From assembly GCA_963844845.1 (NCBI GenBank), contig CAWJPW010000009.1, positions 186,001 through 250,000 of the forward strand: a stretch of 64,000 nucleotides of DNA. Reading direction: 5' to 3'. The position numbers and the translations under genes were made by a program. Each line of letters opens with the position of its first letter. Position 1 is the first letter of the stretch. Below, piece after piece: positions 34,717 through 44,411 of this stretch. Below the pieces are notes generated by a model that saw nothing but the letters and a program-made list of their open reading frames with translations, had not been told where the DNA came from and did not search any database. The stretch comes from CAWJPW01 sp963844845. GTDB taxonomy: Bacteria; Acidobacteriota; Thermoanaerobaculia; Thermoanaerobaculales; Sulfomarinibacteraceae.

Positions 34717-36761
34717 GCCGCCTCCTCACGGGGTCGCAGCGCAGCGAGCGCCACCTCCCCCTTCCATTCTGCCTGCTCCAGTCGGAGCGTTCCGGTGGCC
34801 CGCCACGTCACTGCCACGCTGGAGCAGGTCATCAGCACCGCAGCCGCTACCGGGTGAAGCGCGCCCCCCACGGCGAGGGCCACCCCCGCCAGGTTGTAGA
34901 GCACGGCCAGACGCAGGTTGCCGCGAATGACATCCATCACCCCCCGGGCCTCGAGCACCGCCCAGGGCACGGCCCCGAGATCACCACCATGCCAGGTCAG
35001 GTCGGCCACCTCCCGCGCCAAGTCGGTGCCGTCCGCCACTGCGATGCTGGCGTGGCTGGCGGCCATGGCCGCTGCGTCGTTGACCCCGTCGCCAACGAAC
35101 AGAACCCGGTGTCCCGCCTCCGTGAGCCGCCGCACCTCGGCGAGCTTGTCTTCGGGGCCCAGCTCCGCGAGCACGCGATCGGCCCCCACCGCCGCGACCC
35201 GGGGCAGGGAGTCCCCGCTCATCACGACGCTGGCGAGGCTTGCCGCCCGCAGCTCGTCGAGGGCGCCGGGCCATGACTCTCGCAGGCGCTCGTCCACCGC
35301 GGCGGCGGCCACCAGCTCGCCGTCCACCAGCACTGCAAGGAGACGAGCGCCGCCTGGCTCGTGAAGTCTCCCGTAGAGATGCACCCAGCTCTCGTCGTTC
35401 CGCCCCACCACCCGCCCGGCCGTGCCCACGACCACGACGTAGCTCCGCGCCGCTACGACCTCGCGCACCACCGCGCGCACCCCCGTGGCCGGAATGAGCT
35501 CGCTGCCCAGCAGTTGAAAGCGTGTACCGGGCTCGCGTCGACCCCGCAGAGCCCCGGCGACCGGGTGCTGCATGCCGGCCTCGACCACCGCCAGAAGATC
35601 CCGCACCGCGTCACGGTTCCAGCGCTCCGCGTTTTCCCGAACCACCAGGTCCACGAGCGTCGCTTCGGCGCCGCTCAGCGTGCCGGTCTTGTCGAACGCC
35701 ACCAGGTCCACCTCGGCCAGACGCTCAACCACCTCGCCGCCGCGAGCCACCAGCCCACGCCCGGCGAGACGGGCGAGAGCCGCCCACACCGCCAACGGCG
35801 TCGCTAGACCGAGAGCGCACGGGCACGCCACCAGGAGCACGGCCATGGCGTTGAAGAGGCCCGTCTCCCAACCCTCGAGCCACCACCAGAGCACGAAGGC
35901 CACGCTGGCCGTGCCCAGTACCAGCGGCAAAAACCACTGAACGAGCCGGTCCGCTTGCCGCTCGGCGCGAGAAGGCCTCGAGCGGGCCGCCGCCACCGCC
36001 GCCACGACCTGGTCGATCCGGCGCGCCCCCAGGGCGGCTGTCACACGCACGTCGAGGCTGGCGTCCACAGCGTGGGTCGCCGCCCACACCGCGTCGCCCG
36101 GTCTCCGCACCACCGCCAGCGGCTCCCCGGTCATCTCCGCTTCGCGTACGAACGCCTCCCCGCGAACCACCACGCCGTCCACCGGCACCATCTCGCCTGG
36201 AGCCACCCGCACCACCTGTCCCGGCTCGAGCTCGTCCATCCGGGCCCGCTTTGTACCGCCGCCTGGCAGCACCACAGTCGCCTCGCCGGCGTCCGGCGCC
36301 CACCGCACAACGGCCTCTATGGCGCGCTCCCTCGCCGCGGCCGCCACCTGCTGGCCGAAGCTGTAGACCACCAAGAGGATGCTCACAACCTCGAAGTACG
36401 CGGCGCCATGCCCGGTGACGACGGCAACCGCCGACGCGGTGAAGGCGCCGACGATACCGGTGAGAAACAGCGCCTCCAGGGTGACGCGGCGAGCCAGCAA
36501 CGCCTGCCAGGCACCGCTGGCCAACGGCCACCCGAGCAGTGCCAGGCATGCCAAGGCGAGCGCCGCCAGAACGAGGTTCACCACAGTTCTCTCGCTCGCG
36601 GCAATCGTCGATGTGTCCACCGCCAGGCTGACGGTCATGCTGTTGGCAGCAATGAGGATGCCGACACCGATCCGCCACCAGGCAGCGAGGTTCACCGGCT
36701 CGGCGGAGCCGCAGGCGCAGGCTCCGCCGACCAGGCAGACGTCATCCGACGGCGTCTGCAT
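34713..36761 (-). CDS. ccoI: CcoI-type copper-translocating P-type ATPase
   Basis: P1B-type ATPase of 682 residues that exports copper for cbb3-oxidase assembly. The metal motif CPC in ACPCALGLATP, the phosphorylation site DKTGTLSG, MTGEP, the HP motif (MQHPVAGAL) and GDGVND are all intact. There is no N-terminal heavy-metal-associated domain; instead a short cysteine patch (CLVGGACACGS) precedes the membrane domain. It overlaps ccoP by 20 bp and has no good ribosome site, so it probably depends on translation of ccoP. Confidence 0.86.
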   Translation of the reverse strand: MQTPSDDVCLVGGACACGSAEPVNLAAWWRIGVGILIAANSMTVSLAVDTSTIAASERTVVNLVLAALALACLALLGWPLASGAWQALLARRVTLEALFLTGIVGAFTASAVAVVTGHGAAYFEVVSILLVVYSFGQQVAAAARERAIEAVVRWAPDAGEATVVLPGGGTKRARMDELEPGQVVRVAPGEMVPVDGVVVRGEAFVREAEMTGEPLAVVRRPGDAVWAATHAVDASLDVRVTAALGARRIDQVVAAVAAARSRPSRAERQADRLVQWFLPLVLGTASVAFVLWWWLEGWETGLFNAMAVLLVACPCALGLATPLAVWAALARLAGRGLVARGGEVVERLAEVDLVAFDKTGTLSGAEATLVDLVVRENAERWNRDAVRDLLAVVEAGMQHPVAGALRGRREPGTRFQLLGSELIPATGVRAVVREVVAARSYVVVVGTAGRVVGRNDESWVHLYGRLHEPGGARLLAVLVDGELVAAAAVDERLRESWPGALDELRAASLASVVMSGDSLPRVAAVGADRVLAELGPEDKLAEVRRLTEAGHRVLFVGDGVNDAAAMAASHASIAVADGTDLAREVADLTWHGGDLGAVPWAVLEARGVMDVIRGNLRLAVLYNLAGVALAVGGALHPVAAAVLMTCSSVAVTWRATGTLRLEQAEWKGEVALAALRPREEAA

Positions 36762-37503
36762 CTCCCGCGGCGCCCGGAGCAGCCGCCTCCTGCAGCTTCT
36801 CGAGCTCGCTGTCCTGGAGCGGTGGATCGACGCGCAACCGCTCCAGCTCCGCCACCATCCACGGCTGCGACCGGTCGGCGGTTCGCCGCCGCACCTCCGC
36901 CACCAGCTGCGGGCTCACCGCCGAGGCCGAGTTGGACCACGACGCTCGCACGTAGGTCAGCACCGCCGCCAGCTGCTCATCCGACAACCGGCTCCAGCTC
37001 GGCATGCTGGAGTTGTAGGTCTCGCCGTGCACCGTGAGCTTGCCCTCAAGCCCGTGGAGCACCAGCGCGGCCATCACGTCCGGCCGGCCCTGAGCCCACG
37101 GAGAGCCGTCCAGCGGCGGATAGTTCCCAGCCACGCCCTGGCCGTTCGCCTGGTGGCAGGCCATGCAGTTGTTGTAGACGCGCTTGCCAAGGACCATGGG
37201 ATCCTCGGTCTCTGGCGTAGCCGTCGGGCCGGCCTGGGCGGAGGCGAGCGACCCGGCATTCTCGTCGTAGACGGACGGGTTGAAGCTCGCGCTGTACCGG
37301 CCCAGGTACCAGCCACCGAAGCCGACCACCGCCATGATGAAGAAGATCAGCCAAGTGGGGGCCGGCTCGTAGCCGTCGCGGGGCTCCGCCATCTCGCGGT
37401 AAATCGGCTCGTGCAGGTCCACAACCTCGGTGTCGTAGTCCTCGTGCCTGTCGAGGGGGGCACGTGGTGACCGATCCCGACCGGACTCATCGGGGGGCTT
37501 CAT
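36742..37503 (-). CDS. ccoP: CcoP-like cbb3 oxidase subunit, monohaem
   Basis: Membrane-anchored cytochrome c subunit of the cbb3 oxidase. One transmembrane helix (about 50-67) is followed by a single haem domain with CMACH (113-117) and SSMPSW as axial-methionine segment (about 165). Classic CcoP has two CXXCH motifs and about 300 residues; here there is one, in 253 residues, followed by a charged 60-residue tail. GGAGG lies 7 nt before the ATG, which overlaps ccoO by four bases. Confidence 0.83.
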   Translation of the reverse strand: MKPPDESGRDRSPRAPLDRHEDYDTEVVDLHEPIYREMAEPRDGYEPAPTWLIFFIMAVVGFGGWYLGRYSASFNPSVYDENAGSLASAQAGPTATPETEDPMVLGKRVYNNCMACHQANGQGVAGNYPPLDGSPWAQGRPDVMAALVLHGLEGKLTVHGETYNSSMPSWSRLSDEQLAAVLTYVRASWSNSASAVSPQLVAEVRRRTADRSQPWMVAELERLRVDPPLQDSELEKLQEAAAPGAAGDADAVG

Positions 37504-38108
37504 TGCTGCACCTCCGGCACCGGGTAGGAGTGGTCGAGGCTGAGGAGATAGGCGACCAGCGCTTTCGCCTGCCGGCCGGGCACCACCGCGTAGCCCGGTT
37601 CCTGCCACTGAGGCGGGAACTTGAGCGCGTCGTGGGGAACCTCCACCTCCACGGGGCGCCGCTCGAAGAGGAACGGGAACGCCGGCATGACCGAGCCCGG
37701 CGAGGTAATGCGGGGGTTGTAGAGGTGCAGGAGGTGCCAGTCGGCGCTGGGCTGTCGGGCCGCGATATCGGCGAGGTCTGGGCCGGTGCGCATCGTCCCC
37801 AGCAGGGGTGGACGGTCGAAGATGTAGTCGCGAGCCACCGTGCGCCGCACGCCCCAGCCTCGCTCGATGTCGGCGCCGAACCCCGGCGGCCTGACCTGCT
37901 GGCTGTGGCAGTACAGGCACCCGTCGGCCTGGTAGCGGACGCGTCCCTCCGCCACCTGGCCGGCGGGCTCGACCGGCCGGGTCTGGCCGTCGGCGGTCAT
38001 CACCGGAGCCAGGTTGCCCAGCTGCTCCTGGGGAATGGTGACGAGCCCGCTCAGGGAGATGAGTACCGTGAAGAGGACACCCACGTAGAGGAGGAGCGCG
38101 CGGTTCAC
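37500..38108 (-). CDS. ccoO: cbb3-type cytochrome c oxidase subunit II
   Basis: A 202-residue membrane-anchored monohaem cytochrome, the partner of CcoN. An N-terminal helix (MNRALLLYVGVLFTVLISLS) leads to the haem motif CLYCHSQQVRPPGFG (C64-H68); GPDLADIAARQPSADWHLLH and the axial Met region GSVMPAFPFLF are typical of FixO/CcoO. GTG start overlaps the ccoN stop (GTGA), with GGAGG six bases upstream. Confidence 0.93.
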   Translation of the reverse strand: MNRALLLYVGVLFTVLISLSGLVTIPQEQLGNLAPVMTADGQTRPVEPAGQVAEGRVRYQADGCLYCHSQQVRPPGFGADIERGWGVRRTVARDYIFDRPPLLGTMRTGPDLADIAARQPSADWHLLHLYNPRITSPGSVMPAFPFLFERRPVEVEVPHDALKFPPQWQEPGYAVVPGRQAKALVAYLLSLDHSYPVPEVQQ

Positions 38109-39595
38109 TGCCCACCTCCCTCCGCGCCGACGCGGCCGAGCATGCGCCCGAAGCCCGTGAAGAGGGTGGGCCCCTCCTGCTCGCTGTCCCGACGCGTGAG
38201 CATGAAGCCCACCAGGACCGCGAAGGCCACGTGCCCCACGGTCATGAGGATCCCCGCCAAGGTCCGTGACCAGAGGAACGGAATGGTCTCCGACACGGTC
38301 TGCAGGAACGGGATGTCAGGATCGTTCATGGCGAGCCCCTGCAGCACGCCGCCCCAGGTGAGGCCCACCCAGTACACCGTCATACCCAGGGCGGTGCCCC
38401 AGAAGTGCACCTTGATGAGCCCGGGCGAGAACCACTCGCGGCCGGTGAGCCGCGGCACCACATAGTACATCGCGCCGAACATCGTCATGGTGAAGAAGGC
38501 GTACACCCCGAGGTGTGCATGGGCGATGGTGTAGTGCGTGAAGTGAGTGACCTCGTTCCACCAGCGCAACGACTGCGCCGAGCCCTGGAGGCTCACCACC
38601 GTGTAGGACATCCCGCCGAACACGATGAAGCGCAGGGTCGGGCTCGACCGCAGCCGGTGAAAGTTTCCGACCATCGTCATGTGGTGGTTGATGGCCACCG
38701 CGGTCACCGGGATCACCATCATCACGCTGCCGACGATGCCGACGGTCACGAGCCAGGCTGGCAGGGGGCCGCCGATGAGATGATGAGTGCCGGCCCAGTT
38801 GTAGAAGAGCGCGAGGCTCCAGAAGCCCAGAATCGACAGATAGTAGCTGTGAATGGGCCGGCCCAGCACCTTGGGCAGAAGGTAGTAGATGGTTGCCAGC
38901 CCGACCGGAGTGAGCCACAGCCCGAGGACATTGTGAGCGAACCACCAGTTGGCCGAACCCTGGACCACACCGGTGGTCAGGTTGGCGTGGATCAATGCAT
39001 TGGCCATGACGTAGAGGAACGGGAACCACAGCACCGACCCGAAGATGTACCACTGAGACACGTAAATATGCCGTACCCGCCGAGAGGCGAACATCATGAT
39101 CGACGCTGCCATCACCACCGCGAACACTCCCGAGAACACGAACGACCAGACGTACGGAATTTCGAGCCACTCCACGCTCGTGCTGCCGCCGGTGAGGATG
39201 GCCAGCACTCCGCCCGCCACCGCCAGGTTCCACAGCACGCAGCCGACCACGAGGAGGAGTTGAAGCCGGAGCCGCACGCGGCACAGCCGCGCCTCCAACC
39301 ACAGGAGCGTGCCCACGCCGGCCATGGAAGCCCAACCATAGATGACCGCGTTGAGATGGGCGGGACGCACCCTGCCGAAGGTGAGCCACTCCCAACCGTC
39401 GAGAAAGCCCGGTGTGTGCATCTTGATGGAGGCGGTCAAGGCCAGCGCCGTTCCCACCAAGAGCCAGAACACGGCGCTGGCGTAGAACAGCAGCACCGGG
39501 TACCGGCACGACTCATCCACCCCCGCCCGCCACCGCACCTCCTCGGGGACCGGCACGGCTGCCGCCACACCAGTGGTCGCCGCGCTCTCGCTCAT
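38105..39595 (-). CDS. ccoN: cbb3-type cytochrome c oxidase subunit I
   Basis: Catalytic haem-copper subunit (496 residues, about 12 helices) that reduces oxygen at low concentrations. Haem and CuB ligands can be read in AHLNAVIYGWASMAG, WWFAHNVLGLW, GTHHLIGG and THFTHYTIAHAHLGVY. The segment AINHHMTMVGNFHR is also typical. The start at 39595 has GGGGG upstream and overlaps the ccoS stop by four bases. This is a high-affinity oxidase, so it indicates microaerobic respiration. Confidence 0.95.
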   Translation of the reverse strand: MSESAATTGVAAAVPVPEEVRWRAGVDESCRYPVLLFYASAVFWLLVGTALALTASIKMHTPGFLDGWEWLTFGRVRPAHLNAVIYGWASMAGVGTLLWLEARLCRVRLRLQLLLVVGCVLWNLAVAGGVLAILTGGSTSVEWLEIPYVWSFVFSGVFAVVMAASIMMFASRRVRHIYVSQWYIFGSVLWFPFLYVMANALIHANLTTGVVQGSANWWFAHNVLGLWLTPVGLATIYYLLPKVLGRPIHSYYLSILGFWSLALFYNWAGTHHLIGGPLPAWLVTVGIVGSVMMVIPVTAVAINHHMTMVGNFHRLRSSPTLRFIVFGGMSYTVVSLQGSAQSLRWWNEVTHFTHYTIAHAHLGVYAFFTMTMFGAMYYVVPRLTGREWFSPGLIKVHFWGTALGMTVYWVGLTWGGVLQGLAMNDPDIPFLQTVSETIPFLWSRTLAGILMTVGHVAFAVLVGFMLTRRDSEQEGPTLFTGFGRMLGRVGAEGGGQ

Positions 39596-39795
39596 GGGCC
39601 ACCCCCTTCGTTCTCCCGCCCTCCCGGAAACGCATCGGTCATCTCCCCCACCGGTTCCTCGTCGTCGAAGATGCTGGTGGCGCCCGCCGCAAAGTCCCCC
39701 AGCTGGCCGTGGCGCACAGCCCAGACCAAGCCGTACACTGCCGTGAGACCGAACACCGCGACCGATCCGAACACCATGAGGTAGACCAGGCTCAT
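39592..39795 (-). CDS. ccoS: cbb3 oxidase maturation protein CcoS
   Basis: A 67-residue single-helix protein needed to insert cofactors into the cbb3 oxidase. MSLVYLMVFGSVAVFGL, then VWAVRHGQLGDFAAGATSIF followed by acidic residues, matches CcoS/FixS, including the conserved W-x3-G-Q-[FL]-D/GD core. It is the first gene of the operon, whereas in many bacteria ccoS is last. GGAGG lies 4 nt before the ATG. Confidence 0.85.
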   Translation of the reverse strand: MSLVYLMVFGSVAVFGLTAVYGLVWAVRHGQLGDFAAGATSIFDDEEPVGEMTDAFPGGRENEGGGP

Positions 39796-39997
39796 TCCAC
39801 CTCCGTACCCCCGCCTGGGCGAGGGCGGACACTCGTGTAGTGCTGCTCGAACGAGAATAACGCATCTCGAACTTGGTATTTTTCGCGACAAGGAATCATG
39901 CAGACGTCCGGCACTGGGACACAACGCAGGGACGCGCTAGACTCGTGCCCCGACGGGCGTGCCCCCAGGCACGACGACCCATACACAAGGAGGGCTC

Positions 39998-41272
39998 ATG
40001 AGCCAGGCGATCACTTTCGACGAGACGCTGCGACGCAGGATGATGGACCGCTTCCTCCGCTACGTGCAGGTGGACACTCAGTCCGACGAGGACTCGACTG
40101 CGAGCCCGTCCACCGAGAAGCAGAAGAACCTCGCGAGGATGCTCGCGGACGAGCTTCGCGAGCTCGGCTGCTCGGATGTCGAGCTCACCGAATGGGGCTA
40201 CGTCTACGCCACCGTGCCCGCCACCATGCCGGCCGGCGAATCGGCCCCCACCATCGGTCTCATCGCTCATGTGGACACCTACGCCGGCACTCCGGGAGGG
40301 GGTGTCAAGCCGCAGGTGATCGACGCCTATCGCGGCGGCGACATCGAGCTTCCAGGTGACGCCTCCCAGACCATTCGCGCCGACGACAACCCCAACCTTG
40401 CACACTGCGTCGGTCACACCATCGTGACCTCCGACGGCACGACCTTGCTGGGCGCCGACGACAAGGCCGGGGTCGCGGAGATCATGACCGTGGCGGAGTG
40501 GCTCCTCGCACACCCCGACTTCGCCCACGGCCCCGTTCGCATCGGGTTCACCACCGACGAGGAGGTGGGGCGAGGTACCGAGCACTTCGACGTCGAGGCC
40601 TTCGGCGCCGACTACGCCTACACCCTGGACGGAGCCGACCTCGGTGAGATCGAGGACGAGACCTTCTGTGCCGACACTGCCACCGTCACCGTGACCGGGC
40701 ACGACGTGCATCCGGGCTACGGCAAGAACAGGCTCGTCAACGCGGTCCGCGTGGCGGCGGCCATCGTCGAGGGTCTACCCGAGCAGTTCCTCCCCGAGAC
40801 CACCGAGAAGCGCCAGCCCTACCTCCACCCCTACACCGTGAGCGGCGACGTCTCCAAGGTTCAGATGAAGGTGCTGGTGCGCGCCTTCACAGAGGACGAG
40901 CTGCACGCTCGGGAGGAGGCGCTCCGCGAGGTCGTCACCACCGTCGCGACGCGCTTCCCCGCAGCCGACATCGGCGTTCAGATCGAGGAGTCCTACCGCA
41001 ACATGGCCGAGAAGATCAAGGAGGATCCGACGGTGCTGGACATCGCCGTCGAGGCCACACGCCGGCAGCGCATCGAACCGATACGCCAGGCGATTCGCGG
41101 CGGTACTGACGGCGCGCGCCTCTCCTTCATGGGCCTGCTCACCCCCAACGTCTGGGCCGGGGGCCAGAACTTCCACTCCGTGCAGGAGTGGGTGTCCCTG
41201 GATTGGATGGCCAAGGCGGCAGAGACCGCGGTGCAGATCCTCACCCTGTGGGCCGAGCGCGGCAGGGCCTGA
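39998..41272 (+). CDS. pepT: Peptidase T (tripeptide aminopeptidase)
   Basis: Cytosolic dizinc M20B aminopeptidase that removes the N-terminal residue from tripeptides. The 424-residue protein has LIAHVDTYAGTPGGGVKPQV (first zinc ligands), LLGADDKAGVAEIMT (bridging Asp and nearby), the catalytic pair in FTTDEEVGRGTEHF, and FMGLLTPNVWAGGQNFHS with the last His. AAGGAGGG precedes the ATG at 39998. It is divergent from the cco operon. Confidence 0.94.
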   Translation: MSQAITFDETLRRRMMDRFLRYVQVDTQSDEDSTASPSTEKQKNLARMLADELRELGCSDVELTEWGYVYATVPATMPAGESAPTIGLIAHVDTYAGTPGGGVKPQVIDAYRGGDIELPGDASQTIRADDNPNLAHCVGHTIVTSDGTTLLGADDKAGVAEIMTVAEWLLAHPDFAHGPVRIGFTTDEEVGRGTEHFDVEAFGADYAYTLDGADLGEIEDETFCADTATVTVTGHDVHPGYGKNRLVNAVRVAAAIVEGLPEQFLPETTEKRQPYLHPYTVSGDVSKVQMKVLVRAFTEDELHAREEALREVVTTVATRFPAADIGVQIEESYRNMAEKIKEDPTVLDIAVEATRRQRIEPIRQAIRGGTDGARLSFMGLLTPNVWAGGQNFHSVQEWVSLDWMAKAAETAVQILTLWAERGRA

Positions 41273-41318
41273 TCTCCTCGCGGCGCGAGCCCTCGTCCCG
41301 GGTGCCGGTTGGAGGAGG

Positions 41319-41570
41319 TCACTCCTCCAACCGCATCACCCGCCACTCCCCTTCAGGCAGCGCACGCAGAAGGCGAAGCCGTTCCCCGTCGTCCAGCTCC
41401 ACACGCACCCGCCGCGTCGCCGGCTGGCCCGCGGCTCGCCCACCGAGTACCGCGTCGTCCACCACCTCGCGCACCGCGACTCGCCGCCCCCCGATCCACA
41501 CCGCAACCGGGTACTCTTCGGGCAGCCCCTCCGAGCGGCACTCCACACGCGCGATGAGCGGCAGCTCCAC
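41319..41570 (-). CDS. Small hypothetical protein
   Basis: An 83-residue beta-rich soluble protein, starting at a GTG with no clear ribosome site. VAVWIGGRRVAVREVVDDA and RRVRVELDDGERLRLLRALP read like a small SH3-like or DUF6504-type domain, and codon use is normal for the genome. No assigned function. Confidence 0.45.
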   Translation of the reverse strand: MELPLIARVECRSEGLPEEYPVAVWIGGRRVAVREVVDDAVLGGRAAGQPATRRVRVELDDGERLRLLRALPEGEWRVMRLEE

Positions 41571-41739
41571 GGCACCAGGTTACCAGCAAGACTGAGACCG
41601 GAAGACGCCGCGGCCCGCCGACCCCCTAACCGGGTCACGTCACGAGGGCGTCGAGGTGTCTGTCAGCGCCGAGTCGCGAACGGTCCCGCGATGGCTGGCA
41701 GATCGGCGCCCGCAGTAGGGAGCTGGTGAGACATGCAGG

Positions 41740-42231
41740 CTAGATCGGCATGAGGTCCGGGGCGACCAGCCCGAGGAGCTTCCAGGTACCGCCGTCGCGT
41801 CCCAGCAGCACGATTCCCGACTCCGAGATGCGCAGCGGCACGCGCTCCGGATCACCGACCAGCATGTAGCTCGCCAGCCGCCCGAGAAACGGCAGGTGCC
41901 CCACCACAACGAAGGTCCGGTGCTCGGCGACGAGCTCCGCTACCGCCTCCTCCACCGGGTCGTCGGGACCGAGCCCCTGGTGCTCACGCACCCGATCGGG
42001 CGGTAGCCCCAGGTTGCGCGCGATCACCTCGGCGGTTTCGCGCGCCCGCAGCTTGCCGGAGTGGCGAATCTCGTGCGCCGCCAGCCCCATCGCGGCGAGC
42101 CACGAGCCCGAGCGCTCAACGTGCACCCGCCCGGCTCCCGTGAGCGGCCGGGCCGAGTTCTGCGCCTCGGCCACCGCCTCCCCGTGGCGAATCAGGCAGA
42201 GCACCTGCGCGAGCTCGTCGAGGGAATCCAT
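41740..42231 (-). CDS. sixA: SixA-type phosphohistidine phosphatase
   Basis: A 163-residue histidine-phosphatase-superfamily enzyme. The catalytic LIRHGEA sits at the N-terminus, a second histidine in VVVGHLPFLGRLAS near 110, and SGKLRARETAEVIA completes the active site. SixA removes phosphate from histidine-containing phosphotransfer proteins. AGGAGG precedes the ATG at 42231. The 240 bp upstream to the YgfZ-TPR gene hold nothing recognisable. Confidence 0.87.
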   Translation of the reverse strand: MDSLDELAQVLCLIRHGEAVAEAQNSARPLTGAGRVHVERSGSWLAAMGLAAHEIRHSGKLRARETAEVIARNLGLPPDRVREHQGLGPDDPVEEAVAELVAEHRTFVVVGHLPFLGRLASYMLVGDPERVPLRISESGIVLLGRDGGTWKLLGLVAPDLMPI

Positions 42232-42472
42232 GATGCGCCTCCTGCCAAGTCGACGCACCAATCCTACCGCACCATCTCACTTTCCGCGCCGACAGCTCGG
42301 CCGTGTCGCGCCAGGATCCCGCCTGCAAGCAACCAGTGGGCTCTTCGCGGGTCACCGCGACCTCAGGCTGCATTGCTCCTCCTCGCAGCAGCGCTGCTAC
42401 GACGCCGCCGTTGCGGTCCGCCACCAGCCACGATGCACCCACGAGCAGCACGAAGGAGCTCCCAGGAGCTCA

Positions 42473-44065
42473 CTATCGGTCGAGGCGGGCAATGCGCTCC
42501 TGCATCGCGTTGGCGGTCATGAGGTCACCGGCGTGGGCCGCCACCTCCACTCCGCGGACGTAGGCGCCCCGGGCCCGCTCCGGCGCACCGGTCCCCTCGT
42601 ACGCCTGCCCGAGCGCGAGGTAGGCGGCGGAGTGGCCCGGCGAGACCTCGAGCACGTGCTCCAGCCGACCCACAGCCTCGGCGAAGCGCCCTTCCTCCAC
42701 CAACAGCTTGCCAAGACCGAAGCTGGCGAGCGGATCGTCAGAGTCGAGGCCGAGCACCTGCTCGAACATCTCGCGCCGGCGCCGGCGCTCGGCCTCGGCC
42801 TCCTCCGCGGCGCGCCGATTCGCCTCCGCCCTCTCCTGCTCGGACTGCTGCCGGCGCATCGCCGCCCGCGCCGCCTCCACCTGCTCCCGCTCGGCGTCCT
42901 CGATATGACCGAGGCGGTTGTAGAAGAGCGAGAGGTTGGTGTGGGCCATCACCGACGCGGGGTCGATCTCCAGCAGCTTCTTCATCTTCTCGATGGCGCG
43001 CTCGTACTCTCCGCGACGCCCGAGGATCACGCCCAGGGACTCGTAGGCGTCGGCGTGTCCGGGGCTCACGACGATCGCCAGCTCGAGCCGTCGCACTGCC
43101 TCGTCTTCGCGGCCGGCCGTGAAGTCGGCAACGGCACGGTGGTAGAGCTCGTCCGCGTTCTCTCGTGCGGTGGGCGCCTTCAGCAGTGGCGGCGAGGCGA
43201 CCCGGGTCGTGACGGGTCCAACCTCCGCGAAGTGGCAGCTCAGCGCGCGGTCACGGACCCTGAATCCGCGGAAGAGGGAGACCTGGAGAACCGGACGACC
43301 CTCCCAGTCCGAGTGGGCCACGACCGTGCCGCCACGCCGTCCTTCGATCTCGAACGCCTCGCCCACCAGGCCTGCCGGCGCCACCTCCGTGTCCTGCTCG
43401 ATGATGAGGAGTGCGGGGCCGTACGCCGCTCCCCGCCGGCTCTCCAGCTTGGCCACGGTCTCCTGGCCCAGGTAGCACCCCTTGGACTGGCTCACCGCCT
43501 CGAGCATCAGGACGGTCTCGTTGACCAGCGCCCCCGCGACCACGTCGACGCCCCAGCGGGGGAAGCCCGCAAGCACGCACCTGCGCTCGACCTCCTCCGC
43601 CGAGAGCTCCGGGATATCGATCTTGCGGCTGTCCCACACCATGAATCCACGCGCGCCCAGGACAGTCAGCCGGGCCTGACCGGCGGCGGGCGCTCCGCCG
43701 AGAGCGGCCTCGGCACAGGGACCGAGGGCAAGTCGAGGAGCCGAAGTCGGGACTTCGTCGAGGCTCACGTCATCACCTATGACGTGCGCGTCAAGCGCCG
43801 CGCGGACGGCGTCGAAGCAGCCACCCGGAACGGCCAGCACGACGGCGTCGTCGGCACGTGCCAGGAGCAGGAAGCCGCTCACCCGCCCGCCGGCGGTGAG
43901 CAGGGCCGAAAGGTGAGCCTCACCCACCGCCAGCCCGCTCACGTCGGAGGTGAGCTGACTCTGCAAGAACCTGGTTCGATCGGAACCGCCCACCCGCAGC
44001 AACCGCCACTCCCGGAGAGCGACGAGCCCGCCGTCCCGGTCGAGCTCAGACGGTGAACGACTCAC
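42473..44065 (-). CDS. YgfZ/GcvT-like folate-binding protein fused to a C-terminal TPR domain
   Basis: The N-terminal 290 residues are a YgfZ-type folate-binding protein for iron-sulfur-enzyme repair, with the invariant KGCYLGQETVAKLESR. The remainder (about 300-530) holds TPR repeats such as ESLGVILGRRGEYERAIEKM and AYLALGQAYEGTGAPERARG, split by a charged coiled coil rich in Glu, Arg and Ala (about 415-445). Normal YgfZ is about 300-340 residues, so this is a fusion. The start is GTG at 44065, or at 44074, inside the end of the erpA-like gene, so translation is coupled. Confidence 0.85.
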   Translation of the reverse strand: MSRSPSELDRDGGLVALREWRLLRVGGSDRTRFLQSQLTSDVSGLAVGEAHLSALLTAGGRVSGFLLLARADDAVVLAVPGGCFDAVRAALDAHVIGDDVSLDEVPTSAPRLALGPCAEAALGGAPAAGQARLTVLGARGFMVWDSRKIDIPELSAEEVERRCVLAGFPRWGVDVVAGALVNETVLMLEAVSQSKGCYLGQETVAKLESRRGAAYGPALLIIEQDTEVAPAGLVGEAFEIEGRRGGTVVAHSDWEGRPVLQVSLFRGFRVRDRALSCHFAEVGPVTTRVASPPLLKAPTARENADELYHRAVADFTAGREDEAVRRLELAIVVSPGHADAYESLGVILGRRGEYERAIEKMKKLLEIDPASVMAHTNLSLFYNRLGHIEDAEREQVEAARAAMRRQQSEQERAEANRRAAEEAEAERRRRREMFEQVLGLDSDDPLASFGLGKLLVEEGRFAEAVGRLEHVLEVSPGHSAAYLALGQAYEGTGAPERARGAYVRGVEVAAHAGDLMTANAMQERIARLDR

Positions 44066-44411
44066 CGCACCCACAGGTGTTGCGCGCGTTGGGGTTGCGG
44101 AATACGAAGCCCTTGCCCTGGAGACCGTCCTGGAAGTCGAGGGTGGTGCCCTTGAGGTAGACGGACGACTTGGGGTCGATGAGCACCCTGACGCCGCCGA
44201 GGTCCGCTACATTGTCGGCGGGACGGGAATCGCCGAACTCGATGAGGTACGAGAGCCCCGAGCAGCCGCCGCCCTTGACCCCGAGACGAAGGCCGACGTC
44301 GGTGCCGGGAGCCTCCCGCCGGAAGATCTCGCGAATCTCACGCACCGCGCGCTGCGTGATGGTCACGATGTCCGCCACCGAGATCGGGGCCTCGACGGTT
44401 TCCGCGTTCAT
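44046..44411 (-). CDS. erpA: A-type iron-sulfur cluster carrier (ErpA/IscA/SufA)
   Basis: A 121-residue HesB-family carrier that passes iron-sulfur clusters to target enzymes. The three ligand cysteines are present: C50 in GGGCSGLSY, and C113 and C115 in NTCGCGESF. It overlaps the glutaredoxin gene by four bases (ATGA). The exact A-type subclass cannot be settled from sequence alone. Confidence 0.92.
   Translation of the reverse strand: MNAETVEAPISVADIVTITQRAVREIREIFRREAPGTDVGLRLGVKGGGCSGLSYLIEFGDSRPADNVADLGGVRVLIDPKSSVYLKGTTLDFQDGLQGKGFVFRNPNARNTCGCGESFTV

Noticed and set aside
42014..44056. 680-codon plus-strand frame opposite sixA and the YgfZ-TPR gene
   Set aside because: Spans two real minus-strand genes and their gap, with no start signal.
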